From Mucilaginibacter rubeus (lineage in GTDB: Bacteria > Bacteroidota > Bacteroidia > Sphingobacteriales > Sphingobacteriaceae): a stretch of 64,000 nt of DNA. The DNA lies in assembly GCF_014643835.1 (NCBI RefSeq), contig NZ_BMKD01000002.1, positions 372,001 to 436,000 of the forward strand, in the 5' to 3' direction. A model generated the notes under the pieces. That model was not told where the DNA came from and did not search any database. It worked only from the letters and a program-made list of their open reading frames with translations. The position numbers and the translations under genes are program-made. Below are positions 51,381 through 61,188 of the stretch, piece by piece; position 1 is the first letter of the stretch, and every line of letters starts with the position of its first letter.

Positions 51381-52748
51381 TCAAAAACCTCTCAACAACC
51401 CATGCTCCCTAACAGGTAGCATATAGCCTTTATCATCAACAATCCCCTGCTTTATCAACCACCCCTCAAACTCGGGGGCTGGTTTCAAGCCTAATACTTT
51501 GCGCAGGTAAAGGGCATCATGAAACGATGTTGACTGGTAATTAAGCATAATATCATCCGAGCCCGGAATACCCATCACGAAGTTGCAACCCGCTACACCA
51601 AGCAACGTAAGCAGGTTATCCATATCGTCCTGATCGGCTTCCGCATGATTGGTATAACAAACGTCAACTCCCATGGGCAAGCCAAGCAGTTTTCCGCAAA
51701 AATGATCTTCAAGCGCGGCACGAATAATCTGTTTGCCATCATACAAATATTCGGGGCCAATAAAACCAACGACAGTATTCACCAGCAAAGGATTAAACTT
51801 ACGGGCGACGGCATAGGCCCTCACTTCGCAGGTTTGCTGATCTACCCCGAAATTGGCATTGGCCGATAGGGCGCTACCCTGTCCGGTTTCAAAATACATT
51901 ACATTATTGCCAACAGTACCCCGCTTTAACGATAGTGTGGCCTGGTAAGCTTCCTCAATCAAGCTTAAATTAACCCCGAAGCTGGCATTAGCTTTTTCCG
52001 TGCCTGCAATAGATTGAAAACATAGGTCGACAGGGGCACCTTCGTTAACCAATTGTAATGTGGTAGTTATGTGGCTTAGCACGCAGGTTTGTGTAGGAAT
52101 GTCGAAACGGTGCCGTAAGTCATCCATCAAAGTTAATAAACTGCTTACCGCCGCTGGACTATCAGTTGCCGGGTTGATGCCTATAACAGCATCGCCGCTG
52201 CCAAATAATAAACCGTCGATAATGCTGGCCGCTACTCCCCGCGGATCATCAGTTGGGTGATTGGGCTGTAAACGGGTACTAAAATGTCCCTTTAAGCCTA
52301 TGGTATTACGAAAGCGGGTAACCACCTGGCATTTATTGGCCATAGCAATCAGGTCCTGGTTGCGCATCAGTTTGGATACTGCAGCAACCATTTCGGGTGT
52401 CAAGCCGGGAGCTATAGTTGTTAAAATAGCACAGTCGGTTTCGTCACTTAATAACCAATCACGTAATTCGCCAACGGTTAAATGGCCAATGTGACTAAAG
52501 GCAGCCTTATCATGATCGTCAATAATCAGGCGGGTAATTTCATCGTCCTCATAAGGGATTACCGCTTCATTTAAAAAGTTTTTAAGCGGCACATCGGCCA
52601 GGGTAATTTGTGCAGCCACACGTTCCTCATACCCCACGGCACAAAGCCCGGCCAGTTCATCGCCCGAGCGGTAAGGTGACGCCTTGCCCAGCAATGTTTT
52701 CAGGTTGGGAAACTTATAAACCCGGTGATGTATGTTGTGGCGGTACAT
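51381..52748 (-). CDS. eutB: Ethanolamine ammonia-lyase large subunit
   Basis: 455 residues, equal to E. coli EutB (453). Core segments are recognised: LLGKASPYRSGDELAGLCAV, MANKCQVVTRFRNTIGLKGH, LQPNHPTDDPRGVAASIIDG, LLFGSGDAVIGINPATDSPA, FQSIAGTEKANASFGVNLSL, MYFETGQGSALSANANFGVD, CEVRAYAVARKFNPLLVNTV, and LLGVAGCNFVMGIPGSDDIM. This TIM barrel binds adenosylcobalamin and ethanolamine. The upstream neighbour is the ethanolamine permease, 100 bases away, and eutC follows. No eutA reactivase, aldehyde dehydrogenase or microcompartment shell gene is in the window. Confidence 0.97.
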   Translation of the reverse strand: MYRHNIHHRVYKFPNLKTLLGKASPYRSGDELAGLCAVGYEERVAAQITLADVPLKNFLNEAVIPYEDDEITRLIIDDHDKAAFSHIGHLTVGELRDWLLSDETDCAILTTIAPGLTPEMVAAVSKLMRNQDLIAMANKCQVVTRFRNTIGLKGHFSTRLQPNHPTDDPRGVAASIIDGLLFGSGDAVIGINPATDSPAAVSSLLTLMDDLRHRFDIPTQTCVLSHITTTLQLVNEGAPVDLCFQSIAGTEKANASFGVNLSLIEEAYQATLSLKRGTVGNNVMYFETGQGSALSANANFGVDQQTCEVRAYAVARKFNPLLVNTVVGFIGPEYLYDGKQIIRAALEDHFCGKLLGLPMGVDVCYTNHAEADQDDMDNLLTLLGVAGCNFVMGIPGSDDIMLNYQSTSFHDALYLRKVLGLKPAPEFEGWLIKQGIVDDKGYMLPVREHGLLRGF

Positions 52749-52848
52749 TTCTTTATATCATTATTTCACTGGTCATTGGGTCATTTTTTTCAATCATTAT
52801 GTCATTGGTTCATTATTCAAAAAGCGAACAAGCAAATGATTTAATGAC

Positions 52849-54201
52849 TCAATGATTAATGACCTCCTTATCCATTGGTGCGCTCATCAGGTCTTCTGTT
52901 AATGCCACTTTATGCTTGCCCATCACTATAAAAATCAGCAATACAATTACTAATCCTCCTGCAAAAATGAGGCTCATATCAGGGTTAAAATATATCGTTG
53001 CAAATAAGCATACTACACAAATTACCAAAGCTATTGCCGGGAAAACCGGGAACATTGGAGCCAAAAATGGTCGGCTTAAACGGGGTTCCTTTTTGCGTAG
53101 TATAAAAAGGCTTAGCATGCTCATAATATACATAACCACAGCACCAAGCACCGACAGCATGATGATCTGATCCGTCTTAAACTTATAAATGAAGATGGAG
53201 CTTACTATACCACTTACAACAAGCGCCCAATGTGGTGTTTTAAATCTGTGATTAATGTCCGACAGCATCCGGGGCAAATAACCGCTGCGTGCCATGGCAA
53301 ACACCTGCCGCGAAGAGGCGAGAATAATACCATGCAGCGACGCGATCAGTCCAAATAAACCTATACTCGCAAATATTTTGGTTAAACCGTTTCCTTTGCC
53401 CAATACTATCCCGATAGCCTCGGGCAAGGGGTAGTCTAAATGGCTTAGTTTGCGCCAGTCGGTAAGCCCGCCGGTTATGACCATTACACCCAGCGCTAAC
53501 ACTACCAGCGTTATAATAGCCGATATATAGCCGCGGGGAATATTCCTTTTCGGGTTCTCCACTTCTTCGGCCACCATCGCAACCCCTTCAATGGCCAGGT
53601 AAAACCAAACTGCAAAAGGCAGGGCTGCAAACACACCAGCCCAGCCAAAGGGCATAGGATTGGTGAGGTAGTTTACCATTTTAAAATGCGGTGAAACAAT
53701 GCCCAGATAAAGCAGCAGCTCAATTACGGCAAGTATGGTAATGAACACCGAAAACGTCGCCGATTCCTTTACCCCAAGCATATTTAAAAGGATAAAAAGA
53801 ACATTAAAGCCCATAGCGGCCTCTGCTATTGGGATAGCCGGGTATAAAAAATGCAGGTAGCTTCCTAAAGAAACTGCTACAGCAGGCGTAGCCACCAGGA
53901 AATCAACAAGGGTAGCGTAACCGGCAATTAACCCGCCAAACGGTCCCATAGCCCGATACGCATAAGCAAAAGCGCCTCCCGCATGAGGTATGGAGGCGGT
54001 GAGTTCGGTATAGCTAAAAATAAATGTAATATACATCAAGGTGATAACCAGGGTGGCTATGAGCAAACCTATAGTGCCGGATACAGCCCATCCCAAATTC
54101 CACCCGAAATATTCGCCCGAAATAACCAGACCTACGGCTATGGCCCATAAATGGATAGGTTTCAAAACCCTTTTTAAATGTTCTGTAGATGTTTCTGCCA
54201 T
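52849..54201 (-). CDS. eat: Ethanolamine permease
   Basis: 450 residues with about twelve membrane helices, an APC-family transporter. The N-terminus HLKRVLKPIHLWAIAVGLVI then SGEYFGWNLGW is characteristic of the ethanolamine permease branch rather than of general amino acid permeases. Other APC marks: SIPHAGGAFAYAYRAMGPFG, VEEVENPKRNIPRGYISAII, and SRQVFAMARSGYLPRML. It sits directly upstream of eutB and eutC on the same strand, so the three form a minimal uptake-and-lyase operon in which this protein should bring in ethanolamine from outside. The start at 54201 is the only reasonable one. Confidence 0.93.
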   Translation of the reverse strand: MAETSTEHLKRVLKPIHLWAIAVGLVISGEYFGWNLGWAVSGTIGLLIATLVITLMYITFIFSYTELTASIPHAGGAFAYAYRAMGPFGGLIAGYATLVDFLVATPAVAVSLGSYLHFLYPAIPIAEAAMGFNVLFILLNMLGVKESATFSVFITILAVIELLLYLGIVSPHFKMVNYLTNPMPFGWAGVFAALPFAVWFYLAIEGVAMVAEEVENPKRNIPRGYISAIITLVVLALGVMVITGGLTDWRKLSHLDYPLPEAIGIVLGKGNGLTKIFASIGLFGLIASLHGIILASSRQVFAMARSGYLPRMLSDINHRFKTPHWALVVSGIVSSIFIYKFKTDQIIMLSVLGAVVMYIMSMLSLFILRKKEPRLSRPFLAPMFPVFPAIALVICVVCLFATIYFNPDMSLIFAGGLVIVLLIFIVMGKHKVALTEDLMSAPMDKEVINH

Positions 54202-54391
54202 GCGCCGCCGTTATAAATAATATTTTATCGCCTTAAATTACTCAACAGGCAAGTTAAATCAAAATTACGGTACATTATGGAATTGTTAAGCCATACTTTT
54301 CCGAAAAATACAACAAGTTCCGGCGTCTTCTTTTACAAAAAAAGCTCATAAACTAAAATAAGAGGCAAACAACAATCGTTAGCAAACAAAA

Positions 54392-54419
54392 CAGCCGATA
54401 AAACTTAATTTATCGGCTG
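54392..54419 (-). terminator. Terminator of the isomerase-like gene
   Basis: CAGCCGATAAA (54392-54402) pairs with TTTATCGGCTG (54409-54419), followed on the minus strand by a T-rich run. It lies 54 bases after the stop of the minus-strand gene at 54473. Confidence 0.75.
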
Positions 54420-54472
54420 CAATTCTATTATAAAACAATTAATAGTTAACGATTCGGATATCACTCCCCTAT

Positions 54473-55402
54473 TTACACCATCAGCTTATCCTTCAAATAT
54501 CCCATACTGGCTGTAATACTTGCAAAGGCATCTTTAGGCATATCATGCTCTACAAAAAAGTGTTGCATACCTGCTGATTTAGCCGCTACAAAAATTGGTT
54601 TAAAATCAATAGTGCCACCTCCTACAGGTTGTATATTCTGCCTGCCTGCATCCAAATCTTTCACATGCCAAAGCGGGAAACGACCGGGATGTTCCTTAAA
54701 CATTTCTACCGGATTTTTACCCGCTTTAACAGCCCAGGCCAAATCAAGCTCCATTTTTACATTACCCGCATCTGTTTCGCTTAATAGCATGTCATAAGGC
54801 ACTTTACCATCAACTGCGTGAAACTCCATATCATGGTTATGATAAGCAAACTGGATCCCCGCTTTTTTCGCGGCCTCTCCTGTTTTGTTTAATACCTCAA
54901 TAGTCGATTTTATTTCATCAAGCGTAGCCGTAGGCGAATTGGCGCAAACCAGGTATTGAACGCCGCCGTCAGCAACCTCGTCAATCACCTGCTGCATATT
55001 ATCGCGCAGGTTCAATACAGGAGGCAATACCATCGGCTTACCATCTGCACCTGCAGGCATTTTTGCTCCCGGTGGCAGTTTAAACGGAGCGCCAAGAACA
55101 TGGTGCGAGGTCCAGCTCATGCCCAGGTTATTCACCATGGCTTTAAATTCTTTAGGCTTCATACCATAATAGCCGCCTTTTTTACTAAAGGCCGATTCCA
55201 ATTCCTTGTATCCTATAGCTGCAATTTTGCTCAATGTGCCCTTTACATCTTCGTCAATAACGCCGAAAAAAGTAAACAACTGCAGTCCTACAGGATGATG
55301 CTCCATGTTACTCAAAAAACTTGCTGCTTTACCCGATAAGGCCATGCCGCCAAGCACCAATGCACCGGTGCCTTTAATAAAATTTCTTCTGCTGTAAATC
55401 AT
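54473..55402 (-). CDS. Exported sugar-phosphate isomerase/epimerase-like TIM-barrel protein
   Basis: 309 residues. A twin-arginine signal (SRRNFIKGTGALVLGGMALS, about 4-23) precedes a TIM barrel of the xylose-isomerase-like (AP endonuclease 2) group: HPVGLQLFTFFGVIDEDVKG, IGYKELESAF, WTSHHVLGAPF, FAYHNHDMEFHAVDGKVPYD, VKMELDLAWAVKAGKNPVEM, LWHVKDLDAG, and FVEHDMPKDAFASI. The metal-binding Glu/Asp/His set of the group appears intact. Tat export suggests a bound metal and a periplasmic role, probably on sugars or cyclic polyols. No sugar gene cluster is beside it. Confidence 0.88.
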   Translation of the reverse strand: MIYSRRNFIKGTGALVLGGMALSGKAASFLSNMEHHPVGLQLFTFFGVIDEDVKGTLSKIAAIGYKELESAFSKKGGYYGMKPKEFKAMVNNLGMSWTSHHVLGAPFKLPPGAKMPAGADGKPMVLPPVLNLRDNMQQVIDEVADGGVQYLVCANSPTATLDEIKSTIEVLNKTGEAAKKAGIQFAYHNHDMEFHAVDGKVPYDMLLSETDAGNVKMELDLAWAVKAGKNPVEMFKEHPGRFPLWHVKDLDAGRQNIQPVGGGTIDFKPIFVAAKSAGMQHFFVEHDMPKDAFASITASMGYLKDKLMV

Positions 55403-55624
55403 GCTTGATAATGGTTAATAATTAACTGGTACAGTAAAGCTAATTAATTAATAATAAGCCAGGAAATTTTATTGTGTCTTTTTTACACAATAATTCATAT
55501 CAAGCTAAAAGTATCATACTGAAGGTTAATTGACAGATGGAAGTTTTAATATTTATCTGCAGCAGTCCCACCATGGCACAGTGTTGATTTATAGCACCGT
55601 GCCAGGTTATTATATACATACACC

Positions 55625-58225
55625 CTATTCCAGATACAAACAATTGGCAATCAGTCCTGTCCAGCCGGTTTGATGTGCGGCACCTAAACCAAGACCTGTA
55701 TCGCCATCAAAAAACTCATAAAACAAAATGTGATCTTTAAAATGCGGATCGGTTTGCAGTTTGGGATTTTTACCATACACCGGCCGCTCAGCATTTTCGT
55801 TTTTCATAAACAGTTTGGAAACCCGGGCATATAGCTCGTTCGCTACCTCTTTCAGGTTCATAAAATTTCCCGAACCGGTTGGGCATTCTATTTTAAACTC
55901 GTCGCCATAAAACATATGGAACCGGTGCAAACTATCAATAATCAGGTAATTGATGGGCATCCAGATAGGGCCGCGCCAGTTGCTGTTACCACCAAATAAA
56001 CCGCTGTCACTTTCGCCCGGCACATAGGATATGCCAAATTCAACTCCATTTACCGAAACATGGTAAGGGTGTTTAAGGTGATACTTTGAAAGTGACCGGA
56101 TCCCGTAGTCGCTTAAAAATTCATTTTCATCTAACATGTATTTGAGCAATGACTTCATCCTGTAACCACGCAGCAAACTTATCAGGTGTTTGCCGTTGCT
56201 TCCCTTCTCGTTCCAGCGTGAAACCAGCGATGCAAGATCGGGGCGATTTTCGGCAAACCATTTCATGCGGTCTTTAAACACCGGGCTTTCCGTAATATCT
56301 TTTTCATCCAATACCTCGGTAGCAAACAGTGGAATCAACCCTACGATGCTCCTAACCCGCATTTTAATAGAACCATCATCAGGGAAACGGATCTGATCAT
56401 AAAAAAAGCCGTCGTCATCATCCCAAAGGCCTTCATTGTTTTCGCCCAGGTTTGACATGGCCCCAACAATATAAATGAAATGCTCAAAAAACTTAGAAGC
56501 GATATCAGCGTAGGCTTTGTCGGTTTCGGTAAGCTCGGTGGCAATACGAAGCAGGTTAAGCGAATACATGGCCATCCAACTGGTGCCATCGGCCTGTTCC
56601 AAATGCTGCCCGGATGGTAAATGCATATTACGGTCAAAAACACCGATGTTATCCATCCCCAGGAAACCACCCTCAAAAATATTATTGCCCGATTGGTCCT
56701 TGCGGTTAACCCACCAGGTAAAATTGAGCATCAGTTTGTGAAAAACCCGCTCCAGGAAATAAGTATCCCCTTTTCCATTGTTATTTTCCTTATCGGTTTT
56801 ATATACGTTCCATACAGCCATGGCATGTACCGGAGGGTTTACATCGCCAAAATCCCATTCATAGGCAGGCAACTGGCCGTTAGGGTGCATATACCAATCG
56901 CGGGTAAGCAAAATCAACTGATTTTTGGCAAAGGCCATATCAACGGTTGCCAGCGGCAGGCAGTGAAAAGCAAGGTCCCAGGCGGCAAACCAGGGATATT
57001 CCCACTTATCTGGCATTGAAACAATATCGCGGGTATTAAGATGCGTCCACTTACTGTTTCGGGCTTTTTGCCTTTGTGCAGGCGGGCGGGGCATCCCTTT
57101 ATCACCGCTAAGCCAATGGCGGGTATCTGAATAGTAAAACTGCTTGTTCCATAACATGCCGGCAAAAGCCTGCCGCTGAATAAGGCGGCGATCGGGGTTC
57201 ATGGTAGCGCCATGAATATCGTTATAAAACTGGTCGGCCTCTGTTTGGCGAACAGCAAAAACCTCGTCAAAATCCTCAAAACTATAATTTGCATCTTCAG
57301 ACAGTCGCAAGCGTATGGTTACGCTTCGCCTGGCCGGGATATTCAAATCGTAATTTATAGCTGCCTTGGTGCCCATGTTTTTAGGATTTACCGTATCGGC
57401 AGCATGAATAATGTAATCGTTTATACCATCCTTATAATACTTTCGGCCATCGTCATAATTATAAAGCCTGCGCGAGTTAGTTTCATTATCACAGAACAGG
57501 AGTTGAGCTTGCCCTTCGATGTGCAGCCACATTTGCCCAAGGTCTTTATGAAAAATGCTGATCACTTTATCCGAAGAAGCACAAAGATCTGGTTTGCGCG
57601 AATCATATCCCCAAGCCCAGGTATTGCGGAACCATAAAGTAGGCATTACATTAAGCGGGGCATCCTCTTCACTCCGGTTATGAATAGTTATTTTAATGAG
57701 GATATCTTCCTGCGCGCTTTTGGCATATTCGGTAAAAACATCAAAATATTCGTTACGATCAAAGATCCCCGTGTCCATCAGTTCAAATTCCGGATCCTGG
57801 CGGCCGCGGCGTTTGTTCTCATCAACCAGCCATTTGTACGGAAACTCGTTTTGCGAATATTTATACAACGTTTTCATGTACGAGTGTGTAGGTGTACTAT
57901 CCAGATAGTAGTACATCTCTTTCACATCCTCGCCATGATTACCTTCGGGGTTGCTTAAACCAAAATATCGTTCTTTAATTATAGGGTCTTTCTTATTCCA
58001 CAATGCTATTGCAAAACACAGATATTGCTGCCTATCGCAAATGCCGGCTATACCTTCCTCGCCCCAGCGATAAGCTTTGCTGCGGGCCATATCATGGGTT
58101 ATGTAGTTCCAGGCATCACCATTTGCACTGTAATCCTCCCTCACGGTACCCCACTGCCTATCACTTACGTAAGGCCCCCACTTTTTCCAACCTGTATCCT
58201 TTAACCTTGATTGTTCTGCGTTCAT
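55625..58225 (-). CDS. GH63-like glucosidase (MGH1-type domain)
   Basis: 866 residues with no signal peptide, so it should stay in the cytosol, unlike the glycan-locus enzymes. N-terminal beta domain (about 1-330): GAWGTVREDYSANGDAWNYI-like wording (as WGTVREDYSANGDAWNY), GIAGICDRQQYLCFAIALWN, TLWFRNTWAWGYD. The (alpha/alpha)6 barrel follows: YPWFAAWDLAFHCLPLATVD, YEWDFGDVNPPVHAMAVW, EQADGTSWMAMYSLNLLRIA, and NSNWRGPIWMPINYLIIDSL. This pattern is of the GH63/mannosyl-oligosaccharide-glucosidase-like group widely found in bacteria. The likely substrate is an alpha-glucoside or a compatible-solute glycoside; the exact one is unknown. Confidence 0.9.
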   Translation of the reverse strand: MNAEQSRLKDTGWKKWGPYVSDRQWGTVREDYSANGDAWNYITHDMARSKAYRWGEEGIAGICDRQQYLCFAIALWNKKDPIIKERYFGLSNPEGNHGEDVKEMYYYLDSTPTHSYMKTLYKYSQNEFPYKWLVDENKRRGRQDPEFELMDTGIFDRNEYFDVFTEYAKSAQEDILIKITIHNRSEEDAPLNVMPTLWFRNTWAWGYDSRKPDLCASSDKVISIFHKDLGQMWLHIEGQAQLLFCDNETNSRRLYNYDDGRKYYKDGINDYIIHAADTVNPKNMGTKAAINYDLNIPARRSVTIRLRLSEDANYSFEDFDEVFAVRQTEADQFYNDIHGATMNPDRRLIQRQAFAGMLWNKQFYYSDTRHWLSGDKGMPRPPAQRQKARNSKWTHLNTRDIVSMPDKWEYPWFAAWDLAFHCLPLATVDMAFAKNQLILLTRDWYMHPNGQLPAYEWDFGDVNPPVHAMAVWNVYKTDKENNNGKGDTYFLERVFHKLMLNFTWWVNRKDQSGNNIFEGGFLGMDNIGVFDRNMHLPSGQHLEQADGTSWMAMYSLNLLRIATELTETDKAYADIASKFFEHFIYIVGAMSNLGENNEGLWDDDDGFFYDQIRFPDDGSIKMRVRSIVGLIPLFATEVLDEKDITESPVFKDRMKWFAENRPDLASLVSRWNEKGSNGKHLISLLRGYRMKSLLKYMLDENEFLSDYGIRSLSKYHLKHPYHVSVNGVEFGISYVPGESDSGLFGGNSNWRGPIWMPINYLIIDSLHRFHMFYGDEFKIECPTGSGNFMNLKEVANELYARVSKLFMKNENAERPVYGKNPKLQTDPHFKDHILFYEFFDGDTGLGLGAAHQTGWTGLIANCLYLE

Positions 58226-58405
58226 AGTTTAGATGACAATTTACACTATCCCTAATTTAAGGTAAGTGTTTCGCAAAGTAGATTTAATTAAGGAAAGTTA
58301 CAGATATAAAAGGCAGGTTTTACTGTTTAATGAAGAAATGGAAGGATTTGGGGGTATCTCTTTCGACTAAAACTTATCGACGACTTAACCTTCTGTCTTA
58401 TAAAT

Positions 58406-58906
58406 CTACCATTCGCCCCAAGAATGAAACATTGTCATCCGGTGCTTATTGGCATCTACCAATACATACCCTTTTGCTATCATAGCCTCTCCCTCAGTTA
58501 CATAAGTCCAACCAGAATTAAATTCATACAGGGTACAGTAATCGTTAACGCAACCTGAAAAACTTAAATCAGCTTCGGTATTACCACCATAAACTGCTAA
58601 ATCTGCTTTATCTGGTGTTTTATTGCCTTCGTTTCTGATGGAGATTTTTTTATTTCTAATGGTGTCGATAACCATGGTCTGTAGTAACCTCCAACCGTTG
58701 CCTTCTGCAAATCTGATTACATCCTGGCTATTATAATTACGTAACCGATTTTTCCAGGCAATCGTGCGTGTTCCGCCCCATGGTCCCTGATCGCTGGCAG
58801 ATTTTATGATATGATCGCTGTCAAACCCTTTCCAAAACCCTGCCGGGCTCAATTTATTACAGCTAACCAATATCACAGCAAAAGCCATTATTGAAATCCG
58901 CTTCAT
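58406..58906 (-). CDS. Small lipoprotein of unknown function
   Basis: 166 residues from the ATG at 58906 (MKRISIMAFAVILVSCNKLS). A TTG nine bases upstream in frame is less likely. The lipobox is LVSC with the lipidated Cys at about residue 16. The mature part is rich in Asn, Gly and aromatic residues: GPWGGTRTIAWKNRLRNYNS, EGNGWRLLQTMVIDTIRN, a Cys pair in SGCVNDYCTLYEF, and the end HRMTMFHSWGEW. I do not recognise the family. It should be anchored to the inner or outer membrane. Neighbours (GH63-like and dipeptidase genes) are on the same strand but well separated, so they say little. Confidence 0.75.
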   Translation of the reverse strand: MKRISIMAFAVILVSCNKLSPAGFWKGFDSDHIIKSASDQGPWGGTRTIAWKNRLRNYNSQDVIRFAEGNGWRLLQTMVIDTIRNKKISIRNEGNKTPDKADLAVYGGNTEADLSFSGCVNDYCTLYEFNSGWTYVTEGEAMIAKGYVLVDANKHRMTMFHSWGEW

Positions 58907-58967
58907 CGATATCAAAGTAGATTAACATGCTGCACAGCCCACTGCAAACTAAAAACTGCCAACTGAT

Positions 58968-60038
58968 TTACGCCCATGCATTCCTTAAAAACCTGAGCCA
59001 GTTGCCGTGCATCATATTTTGAATATCCTCATCAGTATAACCGCGTCTCTTTAACAGATCGGGCACTTTTTGCAGATCGGCAATGGTTTCAAGGTCATAA
59101 GGGCATTGCTCACGTCCGAAAGCGCCATCCAAATCAGTACCCATACCTACGTGCAGGGCATTACCGGCAATCTGGCAAATATGATCGATATGATCAACCA
59201 TAACTTCCATATTACAGTTCATTCCTTTTGGGGTAGATACACCCCTTACCCATCCGGGCACCATCATCCAGGCATCAAGGGCGGCGCCGATCACTGCGCC
59301 GCGGTCGATAAGGGCTTTGATCATCTCATCGCTGTACTGGCGGTTATGATTTACCAGTGCCCGGCAATTGTTATGACTTGCCCAAACGTGCCCGTTAAAA
59401 TGATCAAGTGCTTCCCAAAAACTGTCATCGCAGAGATGGGTAGCATCTAAAATGATATTCAGCCGCTCCATTTCTTTAAGCAACTCATGACCTTTAGGCC
59501 CCATATAGCCGGTAGCATCAGTACCCTGAGCATACCTGCCGGGGCCATAATGCGCCGGACCAACAGCCCGCAAGCCATAATTATAAGCCCGTTCCAAATG
59601 CTGAACCGTCACTATCGAATCGGCACCTTCCAAACTTAAAATATACCCCACCGGCTTTTTTTCTGCCGGGGTACCATCATTCCAAAGTTCCAGGTGTTTT
59701 TCAAGCGACGGCAGATCATTCACCTGCACCATTTCGCCTGCATCTTCCATAGCCCTGTACCAGGCTACTTGTCCCTGGGTTTGTGCCCAGGCCTGCTCGG
59801 GCGAATGCCAGCCGGGCAACGGATTATCCGGCGCTACATAACGCCCTATCTGGGTAGCTACTACCAGGCCAATATTCCCTTTACGCAATTCGGGCAAGGT
59901 AACAACAGCGTTGGCACGATCTGGCTTATCGGTTAAGCCTTCTTCGCGTTGGTTTACTTCAGCAAGCGGGCGCGTAAGGTCGCGGTTCCACTCCAGGGCG
60001 TTCATGCTTAAATCTAAATGGGCATCTATAACAAACAT
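58968..60038 (-). CDS. Membrane dipeptidase family (M19) enzyme
   Basis: 356 residues, no signal peptide. Peptidase M19 (renal dipeptidase) TIM barrel: FVIDAHLDLSMNALEWNRDL (zinc HxD near 6-8), ILSLEGADSIVTVQHLERAY with the bridging Glu, VGPAHYGPGRYAQGTDATGY, ILDATHLCDDSFWEALDHFN, HVWASHNNCRALVNHNRQYS, and VGMGTDLDGAFGREQCPYDL. It cuts dipeptides, with many bacterial members preferring those with D-residues at the C-side. It lies 14 bases after a D-threonine aldolase-like gene, so the two are surely co-transcribed. Together they suggest breakdown of D-amino-acid-containing peptides. Confidence 0.93.
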   Translation of the reverse strand: MFVIDAHLDLSMNALEWNRDLTRPLAEVNQREEGLTDKPDRANAVVTLPELRKGNIGLVVATQIGRYVAPDNPLPGWHSPEQAWAQTQGQVAWYRAMEDAGEMVQVNDLPSLEKHLELWNDGTPAEKKPVGYILSLEGADSIVTVQHLERAYNYGLRAVGPAHYGPGRYAQGTDATGYMGPKGHELLKEMERLNIILDATHLCDDSFWEALDHFNGHVWASHNNCRALVNHNRQYSDEMIKALIDRGAVIGAALDAWMMVPGWVRGVSTPKGMNCNMEVMVDHIDHICQIAGNALHVGMGTDLDGAFGREQCPYDLETIADLQKVPDLLKRRGYTDEDIQNMMHGNWLRFLRNAWA

Positions 60039-60052
60039 GGTATCAGGGGTAT

Positions 60053-61165
60053 TTAGATGGTAATTTTGCGGTCGCGGGCCTTGTTAAGCCACTCACCGGT
60101 AACATTTTCGTTTTCGATAGTATAAACGCGCTCATACAACGCAACCGTAGGGCAAACATGGTGCGGAATGCCGTAAAGCACATCGCCTATTTGATATTGA
60201 TGATTATCGCCTGCCTCAACCACCAAATGTTCTTCGCTTTGGCTCACCGGGTAAAGCTCCTGCGCATTTAAAAAATAAATACGTTTGCTTAATTCGTTTT
60301 CAGCCGATATCGACTTATGCCCCACATCCAGACAAAGCTTTGTTGGGCCGGGCAGGGAAATCACCCGGGTAACAATCAATGCTGCAGGTAAAAAGTCCTG
60401 CTCAGGCATTCCCACCTGGTAACCTTTATCCCAGTAAACAAACGTACCCGGGCTGCATTCAACATAATTACGTTTGGCATGGATAGGAAAAGTTGGTGAG
60501 CCTCCTGCTACGATAACCGGTTCGGGGTAACCTTTACTTTTTATAGTTTGCTGCAATTTAAGCACAGGATCAAACGCAAAATTACAGCGTTCGGCCCGTT
60601 TCTGCAGGTCTACATCATGGATGTGGCCATCATAGGCATGCAAACCCACGGGGTTAATGCCCGGCAGTACGCCGCAGTCCATATAAAGCTGAAGGGCTTC
60701 AAAACCAGGCGTTATACCGGTGCGGTTCATGCCTACGTTCAAATCCAGGTATACGTCGATATTGGCATTAAATCTTACCGCTTCGTCAGAAATCTCCTTT
60801 GCCGATGTGGAGTTATCAACCAAACACGAAAAACGCGTGTGCGGATAAGCATGGATCAGCCTGATGAAACGGTGCAGTTTAGGCCCCAGGGGTTGGTAAG
60901 CCAGCAAAACATCGGGGGCCTTGTTTATGGCCAGCAGTTCGGCCTCGGCGATGGTGGCGCATTTGAACTTACGGATGCCGGCTTCCAGCAGCAAACCAGT
61001 AACCTCAGCATTTTTATAGGTTTTAACATGTGGGCGCAAACGGGCAACATCACCGATCATGTCGGTGAGCCTAATAATGTTTGTTTTAACCCTGTCGGGA
61101 TAAACAACCATTGCCGGGGTATCCAGCTTATCAACATCCTGTATATTATACCAGTTGGGCGTCAT
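60053..61165 (-). CDS. D-threonine aldolase-like PLP enzyme
   Basis: 370 residues. Alanine-racemase-like fold with N-terminal PLP barrel: DTPAMVVYPDRVKTNIIRLT, the PLP Lys in RLRPHVKTYKNAEVTGLLL (about residue 48-51), VDVYLDLNVGMNRTGI-like wording, GLHAYDGHIHDVDLQKRAER, and VIVAGGSPTFPIHAKRN. The C-terminal DSD1 domain ends with the metal pair in YGIPHHVCPTVALYERVY (His and Cys). Family members cleave D-threonine or related D-beta-hydroxy amino acids to glycine and an aldehyde, or dehydrate D-serine. The M19 dipeptidase gene starts 14 bases downstream and a RidA gene lies upstream, which fits amino acid deamination. Confidence 0.92.
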   Translation of the reverse strand: MTPNWYNIQDVDKLDTPAMVVYPDRVKTNIIRLTDMIGDVARLRPHVKTYKNAEVTGLLLEAGIRKFKCATIAEAELLAINKAPDVLLAYQPLGPKLHRFIRLIHAYPHTRFSCLVDNSTSAKEISDEAVRFNANIDVYLDLNVGMNRTGITPGFEALQLYMDCGVLPGINPVGLHAYDGHIHDVDLQKRAERCNFAFDPVLKLQQTIKSKGYPEPVIVAGGSPTFPIHAKRNYVECSPGTFVYWDKGYQVGMPEQDFLPAALIVTRVISLPGPTKLCLDVGHKSISAENELSKRIYFLNAQELYPVSQSEEHLVVEAGDNHQYQIGDVLYGIPHHVCPTVALYERVYTIENENVTGEWLNKARDRKITI

Positions 61166-61188
61166 GGGTTTAATATTTTTTCATGTAA

